Assembly: GCF_029626225.1 (NCBI RefSeq) | Contig: NZ_JARUBP010000001.1 | Span: forward strand, 5,022,001-5,086,000 | Source of the DNA: Asanoa sp. WMMD1127 | Lineage (GTDB): Bacteria; Actinomycetota; Actinomycetes; Mycobacteriales; Micromonosporaceae | Length of the DNA stretch: 64,000 nucleotides | Direction of reading: 5' to 3' | In this document: positions 9,133-16,703 of the stretch, piece by piece | How positions within the stretch are numbered: position 1 is the stretch's first letter | How the letters are laid out: every line of letters begins with the position of its first letter | Made by a program: the position numbers and the translations under genes | The notes under the pieces: model-generated | Told to the model about the DNA's origin: nothing | Database searches by the model: none | What the model saw: only the letters and a program-made list of their open reading frames with translations

Positions 9133-9546
9133 CCGCTGCCACGAAAGGGCGAGCCCCGGAACGAGTACGGCCGCGACGGCCAGGTGCATGCCCGCCAGAG
9201 CCAGCATCGCGGCCGTCGTGGTGGCCATGAACGGGCCGGCGAGCGAGAGGATGAAGGCGGGCAGCGCCACTCCCAACCAAACGGGTCCGGCCAGCGGCGT
9301 CAACCGCTCCAGCAGGGAGAACAGCACCCAGCCGGCCAGACTGGCGGTCGCGGCGGCCACGACGACGGCGGGCAGACCTACTGTCACCGCGTGCCGCGCG
9401 GCGGTGCCCGGAGTGGCCGGTGCGGGCATCGACGCCACGATGTCGAGGCCGCCGATCGGCACGGCTGCGAGCCAGACGACGGCCGGCGCCGCGGTCGCCG
9501 CCACCGCGACCGCACCGCGCCGCCTCGTCTCCCGTCGCAGCACCAT
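9082..9546 (-). CDS. DUF6069-like four-helix membrane protein
   Basis: 154 residues from the ATG at 9546; the longer frame upstream is Arg/His-rich and lacks homology. Four hydrophobic segments (about 12-33, 50-72, 83-103, 112-135) and the spacing 'SLLERLTPLAGPVW' fit small DUF6069-type membrane proteins common in actinobacteria. A sigma-B/F-like promoter lies 44 bases upstream. Function unknown. Confidence 0.65.
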   Translation of the reverse strand: MVLRRETRRRGAVAVAATAAPAVVWLAAVPIGGLDIVASMPAPATPGTAARHAVTVGLPAVVVAAATASLAGWVLFSLLERLTPLAGPVWLGVALPAFILSLAGPFMATTTAAMLALAGMHLAVAAVLVPGLALSWQRSWPRDGGARLMRVGGR

Positions 9547-9589
9547 GCGTCTCCACGATTCGACTCGAAGGGTTCTCGGGGGCGGGCGG

Positions 9590-9615
9590 CTACCCGAGTG
9601 CCCATGCCGCCAAAC
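9590..9615 (-). promoter_or_regulatory. sigma-B/F-like promoter of the DUF6069-like gene
   Basis: Minus strand: GTTT, 16 bases, GGGTAG, CC. Full consensus match, with the -10 44 bases before the start codon at 9546. Confidence 0.7.
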
Positions 9616-9703
9616 GCCGTCGCTGGGCCGTGTTCGCCGATGACCATCCACAGTGGTAGGTGCGTCGGCTGGCCCACCCGAAGCCGGGAGCTAGGACGGT
9701 TAT

Positions 9704-10114
9704 TCAGCGGTGCTGGGGGAACGGCGGGTACACGTGGCCCGGCGACCAGAACGGCGGATAGTCGTAGTAGCTGTAGAGGACCCGGTAGAACGGCAGCTGG
9801 TCGCCACTTTGCGCGTCGGAACGCGGCGCGCCGGTGATCCGGGTCAACGTCTGGTCGACCTGGATCTCGTCGGACCGCACCAGCGTCACCGCCTCGACCG
9901 GCACGCAGACCGGTAGCCGTCGGGGCCCGGCGGCGCCGGAATCGCCGACGCGAAGGAACCGCACCTTGCCCTCGCCGGTGTCGACGAGCAGGTCGGTGAC
10001 CGTCCCGACGAGCAGGCCGTCGCAGTCGCGCATCCGGCGGCCTCGCACGTCCTCCGCCGCCGAGACGGTTCGCTCGGTGTCGCTCAACGTAACCAACATC
10101 GCGTCGGCTGTCAT
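9704..10114 (-). CDS. PRC-barrel domain protein, second copy
   Basis: 136 residues; ATG after a GGAG ribosome site. The PRC-barrel covers about residues 18-88 (EDVRGRRMRDCDGLLVGTVT, VRFLRVGD). The C-terminus has YSYYDYPPFWSPGHVYPPFP, closely matching the end of the first PRC protein at 1015-1485, so the two are paralogues that share an unusual aromatic tail. Preceded by a perfect sigma-B/F-like promoter that is back to back with that of the next gene. Probably a cytosolic stress protein of unknown activity. Confidence 0.85.
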   Translation of the reverse strand: MTADAMLVTLSDTERTVSAAEDVRGRRMRDCDGLLVGTVTDLLVDTGEGKVRFLRVGDSGAAGPRRLPVCVPVEAVTLVRSDEIQVDQTLTRITGAPRSDAQSGDQLPFYRVLYSYYDYPPFWSPGHVYPPFPQHR

Positions 10115-10148
10115 CGTGCTCCTTGCCCGCGGTCGAAGGGCTGGGCGG

Positions 10149-10174
10149 CTACCCCGTCCGCGGCCGCGCCAAAC
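10149..10174 (-). promoter_or_regulatory. sigma-B/F-like promoter of the second PRC-barrel gene
   Basis: Minus strand: GTTT, 16-base spacer, GGGTAG, CC. Full match. Its -35 is separated by only six bases from the -35 of the divergent promoter at 10181-10206. Confidence 0.75.
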
Positions 10175-10180
10175 GTGAGC

Positions 10181-10206
10181 GTTTGAGCATTGGAGCGCTC
10201 GGGTAG
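10181..10206 (+). promoter_or_regulatory. sigma-B/F-like promoter of the F420-type oxidoreductase gene
   Basis: GTTT at 10181-10184, 16 bases, GGGTAG at 10201-10206. The GTG start at 10216 is only ten bases further on, so the transcript would be leaderless or nearly so. Confidence 0.7.
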
Positions 10207-10215
10207 CTGCCCGCC

Positions 10216-10704
10216 GTGCGTGTTCGCGAACCCGGGCACCGTCCCGGCCGTCTCCTGCGTGCGCTGTTCCGCGTCCCCGTGCCCCTGCTGCGGTGGCGGC
10301 TCGGCGCGATCTTCGGCCACCGCGTCGTACTGATCGAGCACTTCGGACGGCGGACCGGTGTCCGCCGGCAGACGGCGGTGGAGGTGATCGGGCGGGACCG
10401 GCGGTCGGGCACGATCACGGTCGCGTCCGGCTACGGTGGCCGCGCCGACTGGTACCGCAACCTGCGTGCCAACCCGAGGGCGACCGTCGTCGACGGCGCA
10501 CGGCGGCGGACCGTCGAGGCTTTCGTGGTGTCACCTGACGACGCCGCGGGCACCATGGTCGGATACGCCCAGCAGCATCCCCGGATAGCCCCCCGCGTCG
10601 CGCGCATGCTCGGCTACGAAGTCGACGGTACCGACGAGGACTATGCCGCGCTCGGCCGGGCACTGCGCTTCCTCGAGCTCGCGCCGGTGCGTCGGCTCAC
10701 CTGA
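10216..10704 (+). CDS. deazaflavin (F420)-dependent nitroreductase-family protein
   Basis: 162 residues. The pattern 'VVLIEHFGRRTGVRRQTAVE', then 'TITVASGYGGRADWYRNL', 'NPRATVVDGARR' and a C-terminal helix 'YAALGRALRFLEL' is that of the DDN/FDOR split-barrel family, which uses reduced F420 (or FMN) to reduce small molecules. The substrate is unknown. Transcribed from a sigma-B/F-like promoter, so probably stress-induced; DDN-type genes are part of dormancy regulons in mycobacteria. Confidence 0.85.
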   Translation: MRVREPGHRPGRLLRALFRVPVPLLRWRLGAIFGHRVVLIEHFGRRTGVRRQTAVEVIGRDRRSGTITVASGYGGRADWYRNLRANPRATVVDGARRRTVEAFVVSPDDAAGTMVGYAQQHPRIAPRVARMLGYEVDGTDEDYAALGRALRFLELAPVRRLT

Positions 10705-10813
10705 ACTGCCGGCGGCAGCCGGCACAGTGCCGGGCGGAAACTGGCCACTGTGGATCGTGCCTTGGTGGTGGTGTGACAGCCGGTCCGACTGCTGGACAGG
10801 GGTCACGCCCCGA

Positions 10814-11843
10814 TCAGTCGTCGCTGCCGCTCTCGGGCCGGACCTCGCGCTTGCCGATGCCGAGCCGGTGCAACGGACCGTGCCACGCGGGGGCTTCGGC
10901 CGGATCGTCGAAGCCGCGGGCGACGACGACGTCCGTGGAGGAGTGCAGCAGGATGGACAGCACGATGGCCGCCGCGACGACTTCGAAGATCTCGAAAGCG
11001 CTGGCGATGCCCGAGGTGAGCACCAACAGTCCGTAGACGACGGAAGCGAATCCCTTGGGGCCGAACCACATGGCGGCGAGTTGCTCGCGCGCGGTCAGGC
11101 GGGCGCCCAGGAACGACACCCACAGTGCGATCGGGCGGGCCGCGACGATCGCGAAGAGCACGAACAGCCAGCCCTGCCAGCCGATGTCGCCCAGCAGCGC
11201 CGGCGTCAGCAGAGCCCCGAACACCAGCAGCGCCGCGAGTTTGAACAGCTCGGCGATCAGCTCCCCGAACTCCTCGAACGCCTCCCTCTGCCGTGGCCCG
11301 AAGGAGGCGACGGTCATGCCGGCGGCGAACGCGGCCAGGAACAGGTTGCCGTGGGTGACCTTGCCGAGCGCGAGCACGAGCAGCCCGATGGCCACCGCGT
11401 TGAGCGGCAGGTACTGCGTGGACGCGGCGAAGAAGCGGCTCTGCTCCAGCCGCAACGCCAGCCACGGCACCGCCACGCCGATGACGATGCCGAGGATCAA
11501 CTCCAGGGCCAACGAACCGAGGTGGAGATCGTCGGTCCCGGCCGCGACGGCCAGGAACACGACCACGAACGGCAACGCCAAGCCGTCGTTGACGCCGGAC
11601 TCGACGTTGAGCAGCTGACGCAACCGGGCGGGTACCCGTTCGTTGCCGACCAGCGCCGCCGCGAACACCGGGTCGGTGGGCGCCAGCACGGCGCCGATGA
11701 GGCACCCAACCGAGCACGCCCTCGCCCGCGAGGAACCCGGCGACGAGGAAGACCACCGCGGTCGAGAGCACCGTGCGGTTGGCGAGCGCGGACACCAGGA
11801 CGGCCAACAGCAGCACCCCGGCGAAGACGAGCAGGAGTGTCAT
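10814..11843 (-). pseudogene. CPA-type cation/proton antiporter with an internal deletion and frameshift
   Basis: The gene begins at the ATG at 11843 with a normal first membrane region (TLLLVFAGVLLLAVLVSALA, then AGFLAGEGVLGWV). At about 11705 it jumps into another frame at IGAVLAPTDPVFAAALVGNE, a signature normally found some 70 residues further on (helices 2-4 lie between). The rest (LNVESGVNDGLALP, then helices 6-12) is intact to 10814. The Asp motif VNDG of the ion site is present, but loss of about 70 residues plus the frameshift should inactivate the protein. The 3' part could be translated alone from an ATG at 11689. Confidence 0.8.
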
Positions 11844-11953
11844 CGAGGTGAGCCCTTCGCCGGTGGTGGGGCGCCGGCGCGCATCCCGGCGGACGACACC
11901 GTACGGGATGGGACCGCTTCCTACGAACGATGTATGTGTGCAATAGTTGGCTC

Positions 11954-12439
11954 ATGGCCGGCCAACGGAGCGTCCGGGAACGCCCGTGGCCCAGCCTGCG
12001 CACAGTGCCCCCGTGGCTCGGGCTGGTGCTGGCTCTCGTCACGCTCTTCGCGCCGGCGCTGCCGAACTCGGCCGCGGCGCGGGCTGACGCGGTGCCCGCG
12101 GGGGCGGAGGCGCCGATTCGACCGGGCGCCGCGCAGGCGATCCGGCAAACGGGACCGGACGTGCACGCCGTCGCCAGGTCTGCGGAACGGCGGCTCGCCG
12201 CCGCCGTGGCGGGCTCCAAGGACGACGACGCGGGGGAGGGTCCGCACGACGTCCAGCGGGTGCGGCAGCCACCGGCGACGCCCGGGCTCGTGAGCCGGGC
12301 CGTGCTGCCCGACCCGTGCGCCGCCGGCGACCCGCCGCACACCGGGGCGGGGTCACGGCGCACCGTGGCCGATGAAACACCGCCAGATTCGGTGTTCCGC
12401 TGCAATCCGGACGGACGAGGACCACCGCGGCGTTCGTGA
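11954..12439 (+). CDS. hypothetical protein with one N-terminal membrane segment
   Basis: 161 residues from the ATG at 11954. One hydrophobic segment (about 20-40, LGLVLALVTLFAPALP) ending in Ala-rich sequence could be a signal peptide or anchor. The remainder is Ala/Pro/Asp-rich with no recognised domain. Codon bias is normal for the region. An element at 11930-11946 resembles that before the gene at 15999 and is at the same distance from the start. Confidence 0.5.
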   Translation: MAGQRSVRERPWPSLRTVPPWLGLVLALVTLFAPALPNSAAARADAVPAGAEAPIRPGAAQAIRQTGPDVHAVARSAERRLAAAVAGSKDDDAGEGPHDVQRVRQPPATPGLVSRAVLPDPCAAGDPPHTGAGSRRTVADETPPDSVFRCNPDGRGPPRRS

Positions 12440-12496
12440 CGCCCCAGGTCCCGTCCACCAGCCGCCAACCGCCGGCGGCCCTGTCCCGGAGAAACC

Positions 12497-13327
12497 ATGC
12501 CTTCCATCACCCGACAGTCCCGCGTGCCCGCGCCCAGGTCGTGGCAGCGCGAGCGGGTCGAATCCAACCAGGTCGCCACCGCCGCGTTGAGCGCGATGGC
12601 CGCTCTGCCGGCCGACGATCCCAGCCGCGAACGGTTGCGCGAGACCGTCATCTCGACCTATCTGCCCATGGCGCGTCGGCTGGCCAAGCGTTACCACTCC
12701 GGTCGCGAGCCGCTCGACGACCTCAACCAGGTCGCCGCCGTCGGACTGATCCACGCGGTGGATCGGTTCGACCCGGGTCGGTGCGACGTCTTCCCCGCCT
12801 TCGCGGTGCCCAACATCGTCGGCGAGCTGCGTCGGCACTTCCGTGACAAAGTCGGTGACCTCCGGATCCCGCGGTCCGTGCAGGAGCTCGGGCCCAAGCT
12901 GGCCAACGCCCGGGAGGCGCTCGCCCAGGAACTCGGGCGTGAGCCGACGTCCCGGGAGGTCGCTGAGCGGGTCGAGGTGACCGTTGGCGAGGCGGCGGAG
13001 GCGAATGCTTACGCCGGTGTGCACCGCAGCGCGTCGCTCGACAAACCCGCCGAGTCCGATCCGGTCGGCGCGGCCGGCCCGGACCGCCTCGGCGCCGACG
13101 ATCCCGAGTTGGCCCGGGCCGACCTGCGGCTCACAGTGCACCCACTCGTCGCCGGGCTCCCGGCCCGTGAGCGGAGCATCGTGTGGCAGCGGTTCTGGCT
13201 CGACCGCAGCCAGTCCGAGATCGCGGCCGATCTCGGCATCTCCCAGATGCATGTCTCGCGGCTGCTGGGGCGGGCCATCGAGGCCATGCACCGGCAGGCA
13301 GACGGTCCATCCATCCAGCCACGCTGA
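12497..13327 (+). CDS. RNA polymerase sigma factor, SigB/SigF/SigG family
   Basis: 276 residues; ATG after GGAGAAA. Region 2 (about 50-115) includes YLPMARRLAKRYHSGREPLD, then LIHAVDRFDP and FPAFAVPNIVGELRRHFRD, typical of SigB/F-type sigma factors. Region 3 (about 130-175) has ELGREPTSREVAERVEV, and region 4 (about 220-265) has LPARERSIVWQRF and an HTH ending ISQMHVSRLL. These sigma factors are held by RsbW-type kinases and freed by STAS proteins, one of which is at 16197-16535. Nine matching promoters in the window make it the obvious candidate regulator. No SigF-type promoter is visible for its own gene. Confidence 0.92.
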   Translation: MPSITRQSRVPAPRSWQRERVESNQVATAALSAMAALPADDPSRERLRETVISTYLPMARRLAKRYHSGREPLDDLNQVAAVGLIHAVDRFDPGRCDVFPAFAVPNIVGELRRHFRDKVGDLRIPRSVQELGPKLANAREALAQELGREPTSREVAERVEVTVGEAAEANAYAGVHRSASLDKPAESDPVGAAGPDRLGADDPELARADLRLTVHPLVAGLPARERSIVWQRFWLDRSQSEIAADLGISQMHVSRLLGRAIEAMHRQADGPSIQPR

Positions 13328-13335
13328 TCGTCGGT

Positions 13336-13365
13336 CCGGCGGTCGCGCCCACGCGCGGCCGCCGG
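13336..13365. terminator. GC-rich inverted repeat between convergent genes
   Basis: CCGGCGG at 13336-13342 pairs with CCGCCGG at 13359-13365. A nested CGCG/CGCG pair lies in the loop. It fills the gap between the sigma gene stop and the convergent BON gene stop, so it may terminate both. No T-tract is present. Confidence 0.5.
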
Positions 13366-13638
13366 TCACCGGACGCGTAGGAGGTTGCAGACGTCGAACA
13401 CACCGGCCACACGCCACGCGGAATCGCCGGCGTGGATCCGCACCTCGGGAGACGGGACGACGCCACCGAGCAGCACCACCCGGTTCTGCACCGCAACCTG
13501 GATCTCGGCGTCCACCAGGCCCGGGTCGACGGAGAGCCGCCCGACCACGGCGGTTGCCAGTTCCACGTCGTCGGCGTTGCGGTGGGGCCGTGGCGTCGGC
13601 CGCCACGAACCGTCGTCGGGAAGCATCGAGGGAAACAT
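13366..13638 (-). CDS. BON-domain protein, second copy
   Basis: 90 residues from the ATG at 13638 (GAAGGAC ribosome site); an upstream extension of the frame is Arg/Cys-rich and overlaps the promoter. The BON fold (ELATAVVGRLSVDPGLVD, IQVAVQNRVVLLGGVVPS, WRVAGVFDVCNLL) aligns along its whole length with the protein at 8159-8455. Both begin with a short 'FP..P.PxDG.W' segment. Preceded by a sigma-B/F-like promoter, convergent to the sigma gene. Probably a stress-induced, lipid- or envelope-associated protein. Confidence 0.85.
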   Translation of the reverse strand: MFPSMLPDDGSWRPTPRPHRNADDVELATAVVGRLSVDPGLVDAEIQVAVQNRVVLLGGVVPSPEVRIHAGDSAWRVAGVFDVCNLLRVR

Positions 13639-13676
13639 CAGCGTCCTTCGGCAGCGGGGGTCAGGCCGGCGGACGG

Positions 13677-13702
13677 CTACCGCCAGGCATGGCCGCCCAA
13701 AC
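13677..13702 (-). promoter_or_regulatory. sigma-B/F-like promoter of the second BON gene
   Basis: Minus strand: GTTT, 16 bases, CGGTAG, CC; one mismatch in the -10. The -10 lies 39 bases before the ATG at 13638. The rest of the 375-base gap up to 14013 holds no gene. Confidence 0.6.
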
Positions 13703-13976
13703 ATCCAATTAGCCCTACAGGTCGGGGCCGATCGGCAAGGTCGCATCCCGCGTATGTCGGCTCCTTCCGCGCCCGACTGGGCGCCGCGGTATGCGAGCTG
13801 GCGACACCGCGGCATGGTCGCCGACCCGTGCGTACGTCGTGATGGGCGACGGACGGACGCGCAGACGGCCGGCGCCGTCGGCAGATGGCCGGCGACGTGC
13901 CCAAAGGACTCAGCCACCTCGCCTTGACCAACGCCACCTTCGCCGTTCGGCGCCTACCCCAGTCGAAGTAGAACGC

Positions 13977-14001
13977 GTTTCACTGCCAGGCAGCGGGGTA
14001 G
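13977..14001 (+). promoter_or_regulatory. sigma-B/F-like promoter of the GGDEF-EAL gene
   Basis: GTTT at 13977-13980, 15 bases, GGGTAG at 13996-14001. The GTG start at 14014 is 12 bases downstream, which suggests a very short leader. Confidence 0.65.
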
Positions 14002-14013
14002 GCGATCTTTCTG

Positions 14014-15930
14014 GTGGAGTTCGAGGCGGTGACCGTGCTTCAGGCTGGATTCTGGATCCTCGCCGCCATCGCTGTCGTCTCCGACCTTCGACCGCTGGCC
14101 GGATGGGATCGGCGGCACGTGGCGAGTCCCGTGTTTCTTTCGACCTGTTTCAGCTTCGGGATCCTGCTCGTCTGGGGACTGGGCCCCGCCTTGGCCGTCC
14201 AGGCCACCGCGAACCTCGTCGGCTGCGCGCGCCTGCGGCTCTCGCCGTGGGAGTCCGCGATAGTGCTCGTCCGCAACGCCGCGGGGATCGGGGCCGCGGG
14301 CGGCCTCCTGCTCGCCACCGGCGTTGGCCCGTTGCGCCGCGCCGAAGGCGTGGACGGGTCGATGATCGGTCAGGTCGTGGTGGCGGTGCTGGCGGCGTTG
14401 CTGGTGAGCTACGGGATTCTGGTGATCGCGGACCGGTTCGCGACCGGGCGGCCATGGCACACCAGTTTCACCCGTGGCCTCGGTCTCAACGTGCTCGCCA
14501 GCGCATCACTCCTGTTCCTGGGTCCGGTGATCGTCGCCGAGCCACGTGGTTGGACGTTCGCACTCCTGTTGCTGCCCATCGGAGCGCTGACTGGCATGGT
14601 CCGGCTGATCGACCGACAGAACCGAGCGCTGCGGCGGGATGCGTTGACCGGCGTGCTGAGTCAACGCGGCCTGGACGAGGTGGTCAACCGGATGCTCGGA
14701 CGCGACGACGCCCGCTCCGAGCCCGTCGAGTTCGCGTTCCTGTTGTTCCACGGCGCGCGGCTGCGGGACATCAGTGAGTCGTACGGCCGGCGCATCGGGG
14801 ACCGGATCGTGATGGAGATCGCCCGCCGCCTGCGAAGCGCTGTCGGTCCGCAGGATGCGGTCGGCCGTCTCGAGGGCAACGAGTTCGGGATCGTCCACGC
14901 CGGTCGCCGCGACGCGGACGCCGCGGTGGCCGTGGCGAGGACGACCGTGGCGTCGCTCGAGGAGCCGGCGGTCGTGGCCGGTGTGCCGTTCGACATTCGT
15001 GGGACGGTCGGCATCGCGCTGGCGCCCGAGCACGGCGCTGACCTGACGACCATCGTGCGGCACGCCGACTCCGCGGCCCACGAGGCCGCGCGGGCTGGTG
15101 TGCCGGCTCTGGTCTACACGCCGGCGCCGGTCAGCGACCCGGCGCGCCGTCTCGAGATCCTCAGGGACCTCAGCGCGACCCTCGACGGTCGCTCCGGCGG
15201 CGGAACGATCAGTTTCGTCTACCAGCCCCAGGTCGATCTGGCCAGCGGCGAACTGGCGAGCGTCGAGGCGTTGCTGCGGTGGCAGCACCCCCGACGCGGC
15301 GCCGTCGACACCGGCACGATCGTGGAGGTCGCGGAGCCGACCGCCTTGATGGGCCGGATCACCGAGCGGGCGGTGGAGGAGGTGACGGCCCAGCTCCGAC
15401 GATGGAACGCGGAGCACCGGCCGATCGCGGCCGCGGTCAACGTCAGCATGCGCGACCTCCAGCGGTCCGGCTTCGTCGACCACCTGCTCGCCACGGTCGC
15501 CGGCGGCGGCATCAGGCCGGATCAGCTGACGGTGGAAATCACCGAGGGCGAGCTGATCTCCGAGGCCGGGCATGTCGAGCGAGCCGTGGCCCGCATCGCG
15601 GACGCCGGCATCGGCCTCGCCGCGGACGACTTCGGCACGGGGTTCTCGTCTCTGCAGCACCTGCGCCGGCTGGCACTGACCGAGGTGAAGATCGACAAGA
15701 GTCTGGTCGGCGGCATCGCCGATCGACGGGACGACCGGGCGCTGGTCCGCTCCGTCATCGAGATGGCTGCCACCTTGGGGCTGCGAGTCGTCGCCGAAGG
15801 AGTGGAGGACGAGCGAACCCATCAGGTGCTGCTGGATCTCGGCTGTCCCACGGCGCAGGGTTGGTACTACGGCCGGCCGCGGACGGCGGCGGGTATCAGT
15901 GACTGGATCGGCGGGGAACGGGTCGGCTAG
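14014..15930 (+). CDS. membrane-bound GGDEF-EAL protein, probably a c-di-GMP phosphodiesterase
   Basis: 638 residues. An N-terminal membrane region of about six to seven helices (residues 8-190) is followed by a GGDEF domain (about 205-365) and an EAL domain (about 375-635). The GGDEF signature is degenerate (RLEGNEF in place of GGDEF/GGEEF), so cyclase activity is doubtful. The EAL domain keeps EALLRW, the Asn of NVS, the DDFGTG metal motif and EGVE, so c-di-GMP hydrolysis is likely. The start is the GTG at 14014. A sigma-B/F-like promoter lies directly upstream, linking c-di-GMP breakdown to stress. Confidence 0.9.
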   Translation: MEFEAVTVLQAGFWILAAIAVVSDLRPLAGWDRRHVASPVFLSTCFSFGILLVWGLGPALAVQATANLVGCARLRLSPWESAIVLVRNAAGIGAAGGLLLATGVGPLRRAEGVDGSMIGQVVVAVLAALLVSYGILVIADRFATGRPWHTSFTRGLGLNVLASASLLFLGPVIVAEPRGWTFALLLLPIGALTGMVRLIDRQNRALRRDALTGVLSQRGLDEVVNRMLGRDDARSEPVEFAFLLFHGARLRDISESYGRRIGDRIVMEIARRLRSAVGPQDAVGRLEGNEFGIVHAGRRDADAAVAVARTTVASLEEPAVVAGVPFDIRGTVGIALAPEHGADLTTIVRHADSAAHEAARAGVPALVYTPAPVSDPARRLEILRDLSATLDGRSGGGTISFVYQPQVDLASGELASVEALLRWQHPRRGAVDTGTIVEVAEPTALMGRITERAVEEVTAQLRRWNAEHRPIAAAVNVSMRDLQRSGFVDHLLATVAGGGIRPDQLTVEITEGELISEAGHVERAVARIADAGIGLAADDFGTGFSSLQHLRRLALTEVKIDKSLVGGIADRRDDRALVRSVIEMAATLGLRVVAEGVEDERTHQVLLDLGCPTAQGWYYGRPRTAAGISDWIGGERVG

Positions 15931-15998
15931 GGGGCCGAGACCGGCGAAAGCCTTGGTTTCCGCTCCCCCGGACGATGTACGTATGCAAGAATCGGTCG

Positions 15999-16211
15999 AT
16001 GAGCATGCGGTCCCGGCCATCGCCCGGCGTGCCCGCCGCAGTCGTGCTCGTGTGCGACGGTTGCGAGAGCGAGCTGTCCGCCGCGGTCCATCTGCGCGAC
16101 TGGTACGTGCTGTGGCCGTTGGCCGTCGGCGCGGGCTGGCAGGGGGAGCCGCACCCGTTCGGCGCACACCGGTGCGCGCAGTGCGCGGGATCGGACTCAG
16201 CCTCGGGGTGA
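15999..16211 (+). CDS. small Cys-pair (zinc-ribbon-like) protein
   Basis: 70 residues from the ATG at 15999. Two Cys pairs, CDGC near residue 20 and CAQC near residue 60, with a His before the second, suggest a zinc ribbon. 'LRDWYVLWPLAVGAGWQGE' lies between them. The family is not recognised. It converges on and overlaps the STAS gene by 15 bases. The upstream element at 15975-15991 resembles that before the gene at 11954. Confidence 0.55.
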   Translation: MSMRSRPSPGVPAAVVLVCDGCESELSAAVHLRDWYVLWPLAVGAGWQGEPHPFGAHRCAQCAGSDSASG

Positions 16212-16535
16212 GGCAACGACCGCCGGCGGCGCCAACCCGAACAGGCCCAGCAAGCCGGAGACCCACAGCACCCGGCGCACGAACGGCGACGGCGCCTGGA
16301 TGGTCAGCGTGGCCCCGGCGGCCGCGGCCGCCCGATGGCAGGAAACCAACGTGCCCAACGCCGTCGAATCAACCAGTGTCACCAGGTGCATGTCGATGAT
16401 CATCCGGCTCAGCTGATCGCGGGAAAGCAGGGCGAGAACCTCATCGAGCAGCAGGCCCGCGTTGGCGGTGTCAAGCTCGCCCGCGACCCGGATCCGGGCG
16501 GTGCCGGCGCCGACGTGCGCGCTCTCGATCTGCAT
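16197..16535 (-). CDS. STAS-domain anti-anti-sigma factor
   Basis: 112 residues; the AGGAGG ribosome site is well placed. It is a single STAS domain: 'TARIRVAGELDTANAGLLLD', then 'IIDMHLVTLVDSTALGTLVS', where the Ser of DSTAL is the usual site phosphorylated by RsbW-type kinases. Such proteins free SigB/F-type sigma factors when dephosphorylated. The likely target network includes the sigma factor at 12497. The kinase gene close by (18683-19036) is broken, so an intact kinase must be elsewhere. Confidence 0.88.
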   Translation of the reverse strand: MQIESAHVGAGTARIRVAGELDTANAGLLLDEVLALLSRDQLSRMIIDMHLVTLVDSTALGTLVSCHRAAAAAGATLTIQAPSPFVRRVLWVSGLLGLFGLAPPAVVASPRG

Positions 16536-16604
16536 CGTGGCAACCTCCTCGTGGTGCGACGCACGAGTGTCCTAGCGCCTCGGGGTGCTGCCGGAGCGTA
16601 GCAT

Positions 16605-16620
16605 GTATTCATACAAATAC
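16605..16620. promoter_or_regulatory. dyad upstream of the MarR gene, possible operator
   Basis: GTATTCATACAAATAC: five-base arms GTATT/AATAC around CATACA. AT-rich in a GC-rich context, it lies between the divergent STAS and MarR genes, a typical position for a MarR autoregulatory site. It may equally overlap a -10 box. Confidence 0.45.
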
Positions 16621-16673
16621 CCTGTGCCGGTTCGTCGGCCACGACGATGGAGACAGCCGAGGAGGGCTCCCGT

Positions 16674-16703
16674 ATGCGAGCATGGGCCCGTGGCCGTGTC
16701 TGA
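16674..16703 (+). other. possible nine-codon leader peptide overlapping the MarR start
   Basis: The best ribosome site here, AGGAGGG at 16660-16666, is seven bases before an ATG that reads MRAWARGRV and stops at 16701-16703. The MarR frame opens at GTG 16690 or 16696, inside this ORF. This suggests translational coupling through a leader ORF. Confidence 0.35.

Noticed and set aside
10643-11851. 402-codon plus-strand ORF
   Set aside because: Antisense to the antiporter remnant; Gln/Arg/Asp/Glu-rich artefact.
11497-12651. 384-codon minus-strand ORF
   Set aside because: Covers the antiporter 5' end and runs into the sigma gene antisense; no protein family signal.
14506-16266. 586-codon minus-strand ORF
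   Set aside because: Antisense to the GGDEF-EAL gene and overlapping several others; no homology and biased composition.
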